From Daucus carota subsp. sativus (lineage: Eukaryota > Streptophyta > Magnoliopsida > Apiales > Apiaceae), in assembly GCF_001625215.2 (NCBI RefSeq), contig NC_030385.2, forward strand, positions 41,813,598-41,877,597: a DNA stretch of 64,000 nt. The letters are read 5' to 3'. Made by a program: the position numbers and the translations under genes. Each line of letters opens with the position of its first letter. Within the stretch, counting starts at the first letter, position 1. Shown here one piece after another: positions 35,201 to 47,630 of this stretch. Below the pieces are notes generated by a model. The model was given only the letters and a program-made list of their open reading frames with translations, was not told the DNA's origin and did not search any database.

Positions 35201-36746
35201 CGGAAAAGCTTGAAGAACAGCCGCCGGCGACGCTGCGTTTCCAGAACCCGGCGGCTTTTCTTCGATTCCAACACCCTATCTGATGCTACCAACAGATTTT
35301 ACACCTCAAAATACACATGCTAGTACCTTCCAATCATACCCCGAACTACCAGATTACAAACCCCCAATTTCCAATTAAAAATATCCAAGAACACTCAAGA
35401 ACATTCAAGAACACAACTAAATAATCAAACCCACTTTTCTAGGTGTTATGGAACTCAAAAATCAACATATAATATACCAAAACGACGAGAAAAACACGTT
35501 CTACAACATAGAAGCATCAAAACAATCAAACAACCAAGTTTGCAAAAATTCACTATTTAAATCTTAATAATTCGAATCTTAAAGCTTCAATTACTCCCTA
35601 CCTGTGAATCTCAGGTTGTTTTTGATGATTGATTAGAGTTCTACTCTTCGATATCTTCGATTTGACTATTCGCACGCTTGATTCTGACTCCAATAATGCC
35701 TTCAAATCTTCGTTTGATTATGAAGAACACGAAGAACACCGCTCGGTTTCTCTCGGTATTCGTGAAAAGAAACTGGTGAAATGATTTACGGTTGAAAATC
35801 AGCTATAGAAAAGTCTATTTATATTTACAAATAATTGGTACCCCTTTGGATCGTTTATGACATGAAAATACGTATTTAATAGCTTTATATTAATAAAGCA
35901 GGGTCCAATCGGTACTGGTTTTCGAGATAATCATCAAAACGGGGCTTTTTAATCAGTCATTAGTATGCGGGTCCCATTTGCAATTATTACAAGATAAGAA
36001 TTAATATAATAATCAAAATATCTAGTTTCACGCTTATCGAGACAAACTGGATAATTATCAACAATTAAAATACCCGAAAAACTCCGCCGGACCGACTCCG
36101 GGGAAAACCGTACTCCGGATCGAAAAAGTCAAAACACGAAAAGTGTCCGAAATATTCAAATTAGGCTAAAGGTCAGTTTTGTTGAAACTTCCGGGAAGAA
36201 AATTTGCTACCTCGTTACGAGTGAACGGTTTTACGGAAGTCAAATAATTAATAAATACATATAAATATACGCCATTAAATCCGTAAACCGATTATAAAAT
36301 CATCTAACATTCCATAAATCGATATAAAAATATCCAAATAAACTATATTTTCTCCTGAGCATAAAGAAATTGAAATCTCGCGAATATAAACACATACGAG
36401 CATTCAGCTCAATAAACTAGATAACACAAAATTCACAAAAAAATATATAATAATCACATAATAATCATAAATCACCATAAATAATTAAACGAGCAATACC
36501 ACAAGTAACACTTAGTCACATCCCACATATATTCACATAATATTCATACAGAATTTTCAAAACAATATATGAAAATCAGTTTTAAAAATATAATCATTTA
36601 TCAATAACACAATAACCCGGGGTTTTAAATATAAAACTTTGAAAACTCATTAAACTGGAATAAAATATTAAATCTTATTCCCTTCTTTAAAGAAAAATCA
36701 CTTTTAATACTAATAAAAATATTTTCTAAAAATCCGGGTCATTACA
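32207..36746 (-). mobile_element. Long LTR (about 4.54 kb, probably solo) inserted in the Helitron Rep gene
   Basis: On the minus strand it starts TGTAATGACCCGGATTTTTA and ends CTCGGGCTGTCACA, so it has the TG...CA termini of LTR elements. AGTA repeats on both sides (32203-32206 and 36747-36750), a 4-bp target duplication. A TATAAATA box (35816-35823, minus) and a splice-donor-like CACAGGTAGG downstream fit LTR promoter structure. There is no gag, protease or polymerase sequence and no second copy of the ends. The simplest reading is a solo LTR left by recombination. The size and TGTAATGACCCG end suggest a Ty3/gypsy chromovirus such as the Del/Tekay group, but that is inference. Open frames inside (e.g. 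34981-35283) are not supported. Confidence 0.75.
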
Positions 36747-39700
36747 AGTAAGTCGCGGTTATACGGAACAACCCACTTATTGTCCAAATGATGTTCTTTT
36801 CCAGCTGTAGCCTTGGTAAAATCTTTCTTCCGACGTCTATAAATTGGAAATCCAGATTCATCAAATGTTGTGGTGGCGGCATATCTATTTCAACACAATT
36901 TTTAAATCATCAATACAATGTGGAACGGAAGAAAATGCACTAATACTTAATATTGATACTCTTCAGTTTCACTAAATACACATATACATTAGTCAAAATG
37001 TTGCAGTAACCAAATATGTAACATTGTAGTCCTGTAAAATGATTATGCAGCAAGTAAAGGATTAAAATATGTATGAGGTGCAATCAGGTCTTGCTGTTTC
37101 AACAACTATAAAACTGCAACCTCATGATAATATATTAAAAAAACTCTAAACCATTCCGTATTATAAACTGGTAACTAAAAAGGCATGCAATTAAAGTCTA
37201 AATATATTAAACTTGTAACTATAAAACCTATAATTCAAGTATGGAGATAGGAGATTACAAAGGTCCTGAGGCCAATTTATATGTTGCCCCCCCTGACTAT
37301 AAGCCGTCCTGCTTCTCTTGCAGGTTGCAATTTATCACCAAAATTTTAATCTATCACAATAGTCATTTTCATGTTTTCAATTTGTCTGAATTTCAGACCA
37401 ACCCCTTACATTATTAATAAGTTTAAAATTAATATATAGCCATCAAAAGCATCCTACAATATTTTTATGATAATAAATTGGTATTTTAAAATCATGATTA
37501 TATTGTGAAATGGAAGAAATGCATTAAAATAAAAAACTTACTTTTTGGGATAGTGTCTTATACACTTGTAGTCTTTCATGCATGGTGATTTTGGATTTTC
37601 AGATCCACAGGGACCATGAATCATGAATGACTGGACAGCAGCAAAACCGGCTGGATCTGCAATGGGATCAGGAACCTCTGCACATACAAACTTGTCTACA
37701 TTTGCTTGAAGGTATTTCTTCGAATCAGAACTTAACCATATTAACATATGGACATGAGGGAGTCCTCGTTTTTGAAACTCAACTACATACATCACTGCAT
37801 AGATTAAAGAAAATCCCAAAAAATTAAAACAATGACATTGAAAATTAGCACATAACAGAACAGCTGCTTACTTATGTTTAATACGGAAATTACCTCCGAT
37901 ACATTTGCCAAAAAACTCTTTGTTCTTTATCTCATCAACTAATTGGTCGAGTTTTAATTTAAAAACTCGGGCAATAATATCGGGTGAATTCTGAGGAAGA
38001 CAATGGGGCAGCAACTTCATCATCTCATTTATCTCGTCCCAAAGAGGATTGGTTGTCATTGTCAAGAAAATGTCTGGATGTCCGATGTAGCGACAAACAG
38101 CAAGGGCATCCTGAAAGTTCTGCTGCATATACCTTCTCGAACCAACGAAACCAGCTGGAAGTATGATACCTTTCCCAACACGGGATGCATCTGTATTGCC
38201 ACTACGTAAAGAATCACAGAGCTGTGAATAAAGGTCAGACCGCAGAGTGGTCTGATGAGTACGTATATACCATAATCGAGCCTGTTCAATGGTAGAGAAG
38301 GCATCCACTATATACTGCTGAAATAAACGGCCGCCTAAATGCGGAGTCATGCCTAAGAAAGAGGTGAGGAACTTGCAGTCAAAGAATGATATACCTTGGT
38401 TCACAAATCAACTAAATGTATACATTGGAAAACTGAAAACTACAAACTGTAAAATGAAGAAGTAAAAGGGTAATATACCTTGGTTCATGCGCACCTGAAG
38501 CTTATACGCGTAGTACTCCTTCTGCGTAATTAGAACCCTTTTCCTTTTTTTCTTATTTTCTCCTGTACCATATGCCAAATGTATGTGAAAACCATCATCA
38601 CCGTGGGGAAATAAAAGGGGATATTGAAGCGCCATAATCTTTGGATGAATGTCACTTATCCTTTCCAGACCCTCTTTTTTGGAATGAATAACAATGTCCC
38701 GATACTGAGAATTATTATCTTGGTCACCGGCCATGATTCCAGCAACATCATCTGCAGGCATTACATGGTTCTCCCTCCCACTTTCAGCTCTAGATATTTT
38801 CAGCGTGATTTCAAAATCAGAAACTTTATCCTGCTCAAATCTATCACGATGTGATCTGAATTGCTTTACCAACTCATTGGTTTCATCAAGCATTTTCATT
38901 AATCCATCAACAATGGCAGCATCAACTTCACGACCATCCCTCACATTAATCCATTTCATTCTATTGGAGACTTCATTGCTGGTGTCGTAAATATATAACT
39001 GGCAAAACTTGGGGTCATCACCATCATTAGGAATAAGGGAACCAAAGAGATGATGGTTCTGTCCGTTCAATCTGTATATGTATGGAGCTCCACCACAATT
39101 TATCGAGTGGTCCATCCTACCACCAGTCGAAGTGAAAGAGAACAATGCGTTATATATTCGTATACCGTCTTTAAATTTTGGACCAATCTTCTTGTCATTA
39201 TACAACTGCCACAGGTATGAAGGAGTAGGCTTTTCCTTTGGAAGCCGTATTTCACCATTAGCACAACATAATGAAAACAGTGGCATTCCCTTTGTCACAT
39301 TTTTGTTCGTACGTTCCTCCTTCCACATTATTGCATCACATTTAGTACACTTGACATTAGGTGGACCCAGGCTCGCATAATCAGAAGGAACTACAAAAAA
39401 GATATTGATTACACGTACAGAAACATAAAATTACAGAGCAAGCCAAACTGATTATGCAGATTAAGCAGAAAGAAAACTACACACCTTTAGCTTTATTTGC
39501 CATTCTTTCTTTGCACCAGGGATCTTCATCATTAAGAAACTCTGCATTCAGGTTGTCATATGGTTCCTTCTGTCATCAATATTTTAAAATAAAGGAACAT
39601 AACTGCACAAATGTTTAGGCAAGAAGGGGTCTAACCATCATGTTCATACAAATCTGAAGAATGATCCACGTTGACATTCACTCGCGAGAACTCTGTAATT

Positions 39701-41694
39701 ATTTACAACAACGTATCCATTTAATAAAGAAAACATACAATGGAGAACTTATAAAGTTTGTCCATGTACATACCAGCATCCTCCAGACAATGATCATTAT
39801 GTGTAGTATCCTTTCCCATGTCAAAATTCAAAGCTTGAGGAATGCTTTCAAAAGACTTCTTCTTCTTACAATCCTTCTCGACAGTGGTTGATGATCCAGG
39901 GGGTGAAGAAACTTAGAAGGGAAAATAATACATAATTATATAGAATTCAGAGTTATGGTGATGGACACAAATATGTGGGAAGACATTAACTTACAAACAG
40001 AACACAAAGTAGATTTTGGTGTTTTCTCAGCAAAGCTTTCAGAAATTAAGGTCTTCAGTCTAGTATTTCTAACACCTGAAAGTAGAAAGATAAGGAAGCT
40101 GGCAAGTACAGGAAACTTTACAGGAGAACATGCATCATAAAATATAATATACTGACAAATATGACAACCTATATTATTAGACGCCGAAGGTGCGATAAAC
40201 TTCCGCTTGCAACCATCCAAGGTACGTGATTCTTTTAACTGTGGACTATGATAAGTCTTCTTCACCTCAGCCGGTTTACCTTTGTTTGCAGTATACAAAG
40301 CTTGCTGCTGAATCGATATATTTTTTCCCAATGTCTCATTTAATGGATTTAATGGATGACCTATTGCAGATAATATGTTTGTCAAGTCTAAATATATTTA
40401 ACTTTATTTCAGATAAACAATAAAACAGAGATATATATTCTAATACCATTCAAAACCGACAAAGGTTTACGCTTAAGAAAAGCTTTAGGTTCCCTTTTCG
40501 AAAATGGCGTGTCAAAAACATCTTCCTTCCGAGACATCGCTTGATTTTGATGCTGAGGACTAATATTCTCTTTCTCCGACAAAACAGCTTCATGACAAAC
40601 ATTTAAAAGTCAACAGCGGAAGTAAAAAAAAATTATAAATGCAATGTATGATTGTAAAAAAAAAATACATACATATGGAGCTGAGAGAAGGTCGATTTGC
40701 GACTTCTGAACATCCATAAGGCTTCATCATCGAAGTTCCGTAATTAACTGTCAAAAAAAACTATTGTAGCACTTATCCAAAGTGTGAATGTGAATGTAAA
40801 TGCAGAAGACGGAGAAAAGAGTAAAATGACTCACAAACATCAAATAAAACAGGAGTTTTGTTTTTTGAAGAAATGAGCTCCGCAGGAGCTTTCCTTTTCT
40901 TCAAATGCAGGTCTGTTACTTCATCTAAAAGGCAGAAAATTAATAAGAAAAACCACAGACATTGATAAAGCCATACAAATAGACATTAACACTCACAAAC
41001 ATTATGACATTGGGGTAGTGAAGCTGAAGTTTTGTTCAAATCATCATTGCAAATTTGGACACCCTCTGTACCACAAATACAATGAAATAGCATTAACAAT
41101 TAAATATACATTTTTTTCATGATTCCATAAATAAAAAAAGCAGCGCAACTAAACTATTACCTACAGCGGGAGAGGGAGAAATGTCATGGGAGTTTTGTCG
41201 TATCTTCATCATCGATAAATCATAATTAACTAAATATACACATAAAAAAACAGTGAAGCAAAGTAAGAGTGTGGACAACATATACAAAAATAAAGGTAAA
41301 TAAAAACTCAATACATTAAATAAAAGCAGACAGAATAAATAACTCCACCTACCAACATGAACAACAATAAAACGAATTAAAATACTTTAAAATAAATGAA
41401 ACAAATCTATTACAGGAATATTAATTACAAACACAAAAACTTACAGACATTGAAGAGTGTAGACCCGGGGTCCTTAAATTTGTCTAAAAAACGGTTGTCG
41501 AAACCCATACGTGCTCCTTCCAGATAAGCATCTCTCACCTAAATGAATGAAAATGAATGTATGTCAATAAATATGTCCACACGTGTATGAATGAATGAAT
41601 GGCAGTTAATATGTCCACCCCTGAATTAATTATGAACTGTTGCTGAATCAGTTAAAGCAAAAGAAGGCAAGCAATTAACCTGGTTATTCTCCAT
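36747..41694 (-). pseudogene. Helitron Rep/helicase, 5' half (N-terminal region and HUH nuclease motif)
   Basis: The gene begins with a five-codon exon MENNQ (41680-41694), joined to VRDAYLEGARMGFDNRFLDKF near 41540. Several short Lys/Ser-rich exons follow (41190-39500). Then come a long exon with a CTKC zinc-like pair (CTKCDAIMWKEE) and LQYPLLFPHGDDG (about 38470-39390), and an exon at 37868-38395 with the Rep motif DIFLTMTTNP. The exon at about 37542-37797 has VVEFQKRGLPHVHMLIWL, whose HVH is the metal-binding HUH motif. The last exon (36751-36884) ends YNRDLL at the LTR border, where reading resumes at 32206 with VKFQCHIN. These are the standard parts of a plant RepHel, which nicks and unwinds DNA in rolling-circle transposition. 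No break other than the LTR was noticed, though the small N-terminal exons were not all resolved. Confidence 0.88.
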
Positions 41695-42010
41695 CAATAT
41701 CGCGAAAACGGAAAGAAGAGAGTTGCTCAGTGGAAAGCGGATGCGTGACGGATTACAAAACCACGGAGCAAAGCTGCGCTCCACCGATATGGAGGAGCTA
41801 ATTTTAATTTTAATTAACCTAATCCCAATGTCGAGCAGGAGTTTTGAAGAGATGACTTTGGTCTGAACTGGTTTGAATTAGGAGATTTTGGGGGATTAGG
41901 AGGAAGTAAGTAAGTGGTGAGGAAGAAGCCACGTGGCCAGTGGCCGTATAAACGTAATAACAGAAAATGTAGAGGGACAAAGTCGACTTTTCGCAGGGAA
42001 AAAGGCAGTA

Positions 42011-42030
42011 GGATTTATAAAGTAGAGAGA
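42011..42030 (-). other. Helitron 5' terminus
   Basis: The minus-strand start is TCTCTCTACTTTATAAATCC, preceded by host A at 42031. TC followed by TCTACT/ATA-rich sequence is the usual plant Helitron 5' end. Confidence 0.82.
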
Positions 42031-42878
42031 TATTGATTATTTTAAAAAATTTATTTCTGAATAGAAATTTAAATATTATATTTTCATCGAGGAACTCTTT
42101 TTTAAAAAACTTATATAATTATCTTTTATAAGAGTTTTAAAATATGTATCAAATTATTTTTACTTGGCGCATATAGTTCCCCGGAAGTAACATATATTTT
42201 ATCCGTGTCCGGTGTAAAAACTAATTATTCAGCTACCGAAAAAATTATGAAGTAATCATATTAATATTAGATGTTCTATTTTTCCGGGGGGGGGGGGGGG
42301 GGGGGACTATACTAGGACCATAAATTCAATTTTAAAATATTAATTTTATAATAAAATATTAATTTATCGAATATGTTGAATCCTATTTCACATGAAAAGC
42401 TGAGTTTATAAATTGTTCAATTTTATATTTGTCCTTAAATTTCGTGTGTATTTCATATATTTACTCAAAATCAATTTGTCTGGTCTCTGAAGTCCAGATC
42501 TTTAAAATACTGATCGGTTGATAGTTGATTGTATACCCTACTCTGCATCTATCTTAGAAAACTTGGCATCCAAGCCTTTTTTGCTCTTGTGATTTGTTCT
42601 ATGTTATTTTAAAGCTCACACCAGCTCTTAGCAAGAACTAGTTCGATGCAACCACCTCAGGTTCCCATTTTTGCAGTTTCTCTATTATAGTTATACAAGG
42701 GCTTGTCGCGGCAAAAGCTGAAAAGCATTACTAAAATTACCAACACAGCAGCAACAATAAATTGGTTTTAGACAATTAAGCTACTGTAACTTCAAACTTG
42801 TAATCCACACTCATAAGATATAGGTACACATTAGATATACAAGTTCAGTTTTTCTCATCAGGTACATGATAATAATGT
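42031..42878. other. Spacer downstream of LHCA1 with a 20-G homopolymer
   Basis: Mostly AT-rich with no gene. Positions 42286-42305 are an uninterrupted run of 20 G. The right part near 42879 holds the 3' untranslated region of LHCA1. Confidence 0.55.
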
Positions 42879-44108
42879 TTACAGTCCTCTAGGGATGACG
42901 ATGTCTCCGATGTTGTTGTGCCATGGGTCAGCCAAGTGAGTTGCCAAGTTCTCCAGTGGTCCTGTCCCGGGGTAAGCAGATTGTTGAACGCAGAATCCCA
43001 CGAATGCCAGCATAGCCAGACGGCCTAAAAGCAAACACAAGTGATCAATACATTAGCATTGGTCTTAACAACTAGTTTCAGCTTGAAATTGATTAATGAG
43101 AAATGAAATTACCATTTTTGACTTCCTTGAGCTTCATCTCCTCGAACTTCTTAGGGTCCTTGGAGTAGCCTAGGGGATCAAAAGCGCCACCAGGGTACTT
43201 CTTCTTTTCGATGTCCTTCTCCATGCTTCGTTGGTGCTCAACAAAGGCGATAGCAAGGAACTCAATTGCCAAAATGGTGGGAAGGGTACCCCATGGGACT
43301 GGATTGCCCAAGTAAGTTGCTTGTCCTCCGGGAATGGCAGCCCATTCTTGAGCTTGTACCCAGTTTCCCAAGCCCAATGCCTCAGGCACCAGAATTCCTG
43401 GCTGAAATACCAATTAAGTTAGTAATTATCCCTATTTGTTATTTAAAAGTTTTTAATCTTTGCAATGCAATTTAGATGCATGTAATATGAAATAAACTTA
43501 CAACAGCAAGCATAGCCCATCTGCAGTGGTAGAGCTCAGACTCCTTAAATCTCTCAAAATTTTCCGGGACTGTTGCAAGTCCTAGTGGATCAAATCCGAA
43601 ATCTCTGTAAACCAGAGAAATTCGCATTAATTTAATACTTAGGTAGCTATATCAGCTACAAACACTAACTATATATCTGATCATTAATTTTTTTCTGCTG
43701 CAACATATCTCCCCTCTTTACAGGTTTTTATTATATAGGGTCAAGGTCCACAGCTAGCGTTGGCTATGACCAACTTACTTCCTATGTTAAGTTATCAAAA
43801 ATAAGGTCAAGGTCAACAGCTAATGTTAGTTATGACCAACACTTACTACGCATGTTAAGTTATCAACTCTCGTAAAACATTAAAATCTTGCAGCAAAAAA
43901 AAGTAACGTACCCGGGTGTTGATCCGTCGAGGTGAGCAGGCCGGGGCTGGCCGGGCATCCACTCAGCAGACATAGAGAACTTGGAAGATGCACCATTAGC
44001 ACTAACCATAGACATTGGCAATGCAGCTGCAAATTTAGACTTGGAAGAAGAAAGAACTGAAGGGTAAACAGCGGCCACGCCGCAGCTCATCAGAGACTGA
44101 GCCGCCAT
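42879..44108 (-). CDS. LHCA1: Photosystem I light-harvesting chlorophyll a/b-binding protein Lhca1
   Basis: Exons 43912-44108, 43502-43604, 43113-43401 and 42879-43024 join in frame to 244 residues (Arabidopsis Lhca1 has 241). The start [17 protein letters not shown] and the following Ser/Lys-rich stretch form the chloroplast transit peptide. The mature protein has [22 protein letters not shown] and helix B with [14 protein letters not shown] (chlorophyll-binding Glu and Arg). These are followed by the Lhca1-specific loop [22 protein letters not shown], the middle helix with [18 protein letters not shown], and the third helix with [16 protein letters not shown]. It binds chlorophylls a and b and carotenoids in the PSI antenna belt as a heterodimer with Lhca4. 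A light-regulated promoter is expected upstream, but no TATA box could be named with confidence. The gene looks intact. Confidence 0.97.
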
Positions 44109-44982
44109 AGTTACTACAAAAGATTGTGAACTGAGAAAAATTGAGAGTTTGAGAGAAATAAGTGAGAATGATGAGTAGAATGGCTGGGAGTACAAGTATA
44201 TGCAAGAGGAGTGGGATATATGTAAAATCCTAATGTTGAATGTTATTGGCTAGAGATGATTGTATGTGAGTTGTGATTGGTCCATGTGGAAACTGCTGGA
44301 TATCGATCTGGAATATCTAGGGGATGTGTGGCCCTCAAATTTGTTCCACTTTTTTGTGGTGATGGTTCACTTGGAGCACACAAGTTCTCTTTTTTGTGGA
44401 CTGCTTTATTTCTTGCTTCAACTTCCTTTTATATATTACTCCCGACTGTCATGCAAATTTTACAGCAGGGTAAGCTTATCTTGTTTGGGTTAAAAATAAT
44501 CAATTATTAGTAATATGTTTATCGAAAAAACGGAAACAAAAAATGAGTCGGTTTTCGTTTTTTCATTTAATGACACCATAATATATAAAAAATTCAGGAT
44601 TAAATCATTTAATAATTATTCGACTTAAAATATATCTTGACGCACGAATATTTTACTCCCTCTTATTCTTTTTACTTTGCCCGTTTCATATGTCGTCACT
44701 GTTCATGACACGAGACAAATTACTTATTTATGTCTAATCTATAAGACTAAATATAGTGATGAGTGATCTTATTGGATTCGTAATTATAAGTACTTTAATA
44801 CGGTGAAATTTATTTATTCAATACTAATACGAAATTAAAGATATTAATAATGTGTTGGCAAACGTGACAAAAGCAAACGAGAAAAGTATTTAGGGACGGA
44901 AGAAGCAGTGATTTTCGAACCGAGGAAAGAATGATAACATGATGAAACACGGACAGGTATTAAGCATCAGTACTTACATATG

Positions 44983-45551
44983 GGGGTGGCAATCGTTTTG
45001 TTTCGTATACTTTCGTTTCGTTTCGTGTACTCGAAAGTAAAATCCGTATCCGCCCGTTATTAATTTCGTGTACCTAATTTGAAACCCATATCTGATCTGA
45101 ATCGTTTCGTGTATATTTGGTGTACTTTTCGTGTATATTATATATAAAAATATTAATATATTTTTTAATCAAAAAATGGATTTAATATATATTTTTCTTT
45201 ATAAATTTATTAAATATAAATGATATATTTATACTTGTATACAATTCTCTATAAATTTGTTAATGTATACAATATATATCCACACATACATATAAATATA
45301 TACTTTTTACTTAATTATATATTTAATATATCATAACATATATATATATAATAAATATTATCTATAAATATTTCGCGTACTTTCGTGTATTTCGTGTACC
45401 CCAAATGAAAACCTATATCCGACACGAAATCTATCGTGTAATTTCATGTTCGTGTACTTTCGTGTTCCGTGTATCGAAAATCAAAACCAATATCCATTTT
45501 TTTGTGTCGTTTCGTTTCGTGTTAGCGTGTCACGTGTCAAATTGCCGGGCC
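44983..45551. mobile_element. TTTCGTGTAC-rich element with 12-bp flanking duplication
   Basis: The element starts GGGGTGGCAATCG and ends ATTGCCGGGCC, imperfect inverted repeats, and is flanked by TACTTACATATG on both sides (44971-44982 and 45552-45563). Its ends are built from repeats of TTTCGTGTAC and CGAAA-type words around an AT-rich centre. A diverged copy lies at about 59022-59560. The class is uncertain: the ends resemble a DNA element, but the 12-bp duplication is long. Confidence 0.65.
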
Positions 45552-46968
45552 TACTTACATATGAACACCACAGTTTTTATGTAAAATCTAAATAAAATTT
45601 CAATAATAGCCTAAAGATTCAAGTTTGGGTTGATTATGGTGTAATTTTTTTAAAAAGAATTAAATCTCTGTTCAAATTTCAGTCGATTTAGATCTTTTAA
45701 TAATTAAATATTAATTTTCCCTTTTTGTATATTTAGTTAATTAATTTATTATATGTTAATATAACTACTAAATAGTTATAAATTATATTTAATATTTTTT
45801 ACTTATTTATATAGTTATATATTTAAATAATTATGAAATATAATAAAATTGAATACTCTTGAAATTTATTTAATTCAAGTTAACAATAAATTAAATATAA
45901 AATAAAGACTACACTTGATATACGTGGGAACAATTTATTAATTCAGAGTAGTATAGAATATTTGTGAACAATATATTCTCGGTTGTACACAACTGAAATT
46001 GGCTTTTTCCTATGGTCACATTTTTCACCTCTATCTTCCGTAACTATGTACTTATGTTTTTTCACATATAATATTATTCTTAATACAGCTGATTTCAAAT
46101 TATAAAATAAATTATATATTCAAAATTCTTATTAAAAAAATACATGAAATAGACATCTGAATAATATAAATCGAAGTTAAAGTGATTGTTATGTATTTAA
46201 ATTAAATTCATAACCAAAATTTAATAATTTATATTTCACTCAATTTTTTTTATTTTTTTTTAACGTAGGAACCCGCAGCCGCTACCCTTCGGGTGCGCAC
46301 TGGGTAAACCCACGAGCTCACGCAATAGCCTACAAACTACGATATTTCACTCAATTTGACTTTGATTTATATGATTTAAAAGTCTGTTTCATGTATTTTT
46401 TTACAATATTGTCAGATATTCAATTTATTTTATAATCTGAAATTAGTTCTACCGAATTTTACATGACATGGGGGTGTTATACGTGGAAAACCATAAGTAT
46501 AGAATTACAGAGATCGAACTAAAAAATGTGATGATGTGATTCGGAAAAGCCAATTTCAGGAATGTATCACAGAGAATATCTTTTTTTATTTATTTTGGTC
46601 ACTTAAGTAAAATGTTAAATTTTCCTTTGTTTTCTTTGTTTGAATGTAATATTACTCTAATTTAAATTTATTAAGATTTATATTAATATGAAATCTTATA
46701 ATATCTCATTAAAAAATACTGTGGAAACTCTTTAAATTAATACTCAGTAAATTAATCGAGTTTGCGTAAGTTTTGAGTTATATCGGATTTTAACATCGCA
46801 ATGAGTTTCAGAAGAATCAGAACAGTGTTGCTCCGTTTGAGTTAGCTTAAAAGAAGTGAATTCTTGCTTATAGTAAAGAGGTGGAGTAGAAGTGAGAAGT
46901 AAATAAATTAATAAAGTGTTTGGAAAAGAAGCAGAAACTATGAGAGAAGCTAGCATTCCCAGTTTTTT

Positions 46969-47015
46969 AAAAGTACTTCTACTTCTTTACACAAACGGGT
47001 TAAGAAAAACAGAAA
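46969..47015. repeat. 47-bp direct repeat, left copy
   Basis: Identical to 47880-47926. The pair brackets the 864-bp GTTGCAA-rich segment. The repeated sequence looks like part of an older MITE that was interrupted or partly duplicated. Confidence 0.85.
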
Positions 47016-47590
47016 AAAGTAGGGATCTTTTTAAAAATACCCATCTGTAAAATTATTTTTTTAAAAATACTACCATCTTTTTCATTGTTTTTAAAAATAC
47101 CTTTTCATAAAATTTTTTTTCAAAAATACGATTTGCAACCTTTGCAACCTCATTTGCAACCTTGGGCGGCGCAGCCGTAAAAGTTGCAAATGAGGTTGCA
47201 AAAGTTGCAAATAAAAATGGAAATGAGGTTGCAAAAGTTGCAAATGAGGTTGCAAAAGTTGCAAATAAAAATGGAAAGTTGCAACAGTTGCAACTGCAAT
47301 TACAACTAGTTCAACTGAAAACTGTAAGTTGCAAAAGTTGCAAATGAGGTTGCAAAAGTTGCAAATGAGGTTGCAAAAGTTGCAAATGAGGTTGCAAATG
47401 AAGTTGCAACTGAAAACTGTAAGTAACAACAGATGTATGGTGTGCCCCTGGCGGGGCCATTAGATTACAATAGAATCAACTGAATGCAACCATATGCAAC
47501 TGAATACAATCATATGCAACCATATATGCAATTACAAATCCTGATTTCAAGTTCCAGTTTTCAAATGTCGTTTTCGACCTCATTTTCGGA

Positions 47591-47630
<40 letters not shown>

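Larger units (their letters stand above)
21664..42030 (-). mobile_element. Helitron of about 20.4 kb with Rep/helicase, two RPA-like genes and a B3 gene
   Basis: Read on the minus strand, the element starts TCTCTCTACTTTATAAATCC at 42030 and ends with a hairpin and CTAG at 21664. The flanking host bases are A (42031) and T (21663), the A-T target that Helitrons use without target duplication. Inside are a Rep/helicase gene, two RPA70-like genes on the same strand, and a B3-domain gene on the opposite strand. Without the 4540-bp LTR nested in it, the element is about 15.8 kb. It appears to have been a complete autonomous element that was later disabled by the LTR. It inserted just upstream of WHY2 and less than 1 kb downstream of LHCA1. 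Confidence 0.87.

Noticed and set aside
34981-35283. Open frame of 100 codons in the long LTR
   Set aside because: No recognisable domain, proline/serine-rich composition, and an overlapping open frame on the other strand; it lies in non-coding LTR sequence.
43231-43422. Plus-strand open frames across LHCA1
   Set aside because: They are antisense shadows of the conserved LHCA1 coding exon.
47160-47410. Regular short repeats reminiscent of a CRISPR array
   Set aside because: The GTTGCAA units are 10-24 bp, have no unique spacers, and lie in a transposon-like palindrome of a plant genome.
47091-47429. Cys/Asn-rich and Leu/Gln-rich open frames in the GTTGCAA array
   Set aside because: They are translations of a low-complexity DNA repeat with no start context, homologous domain or splice support.
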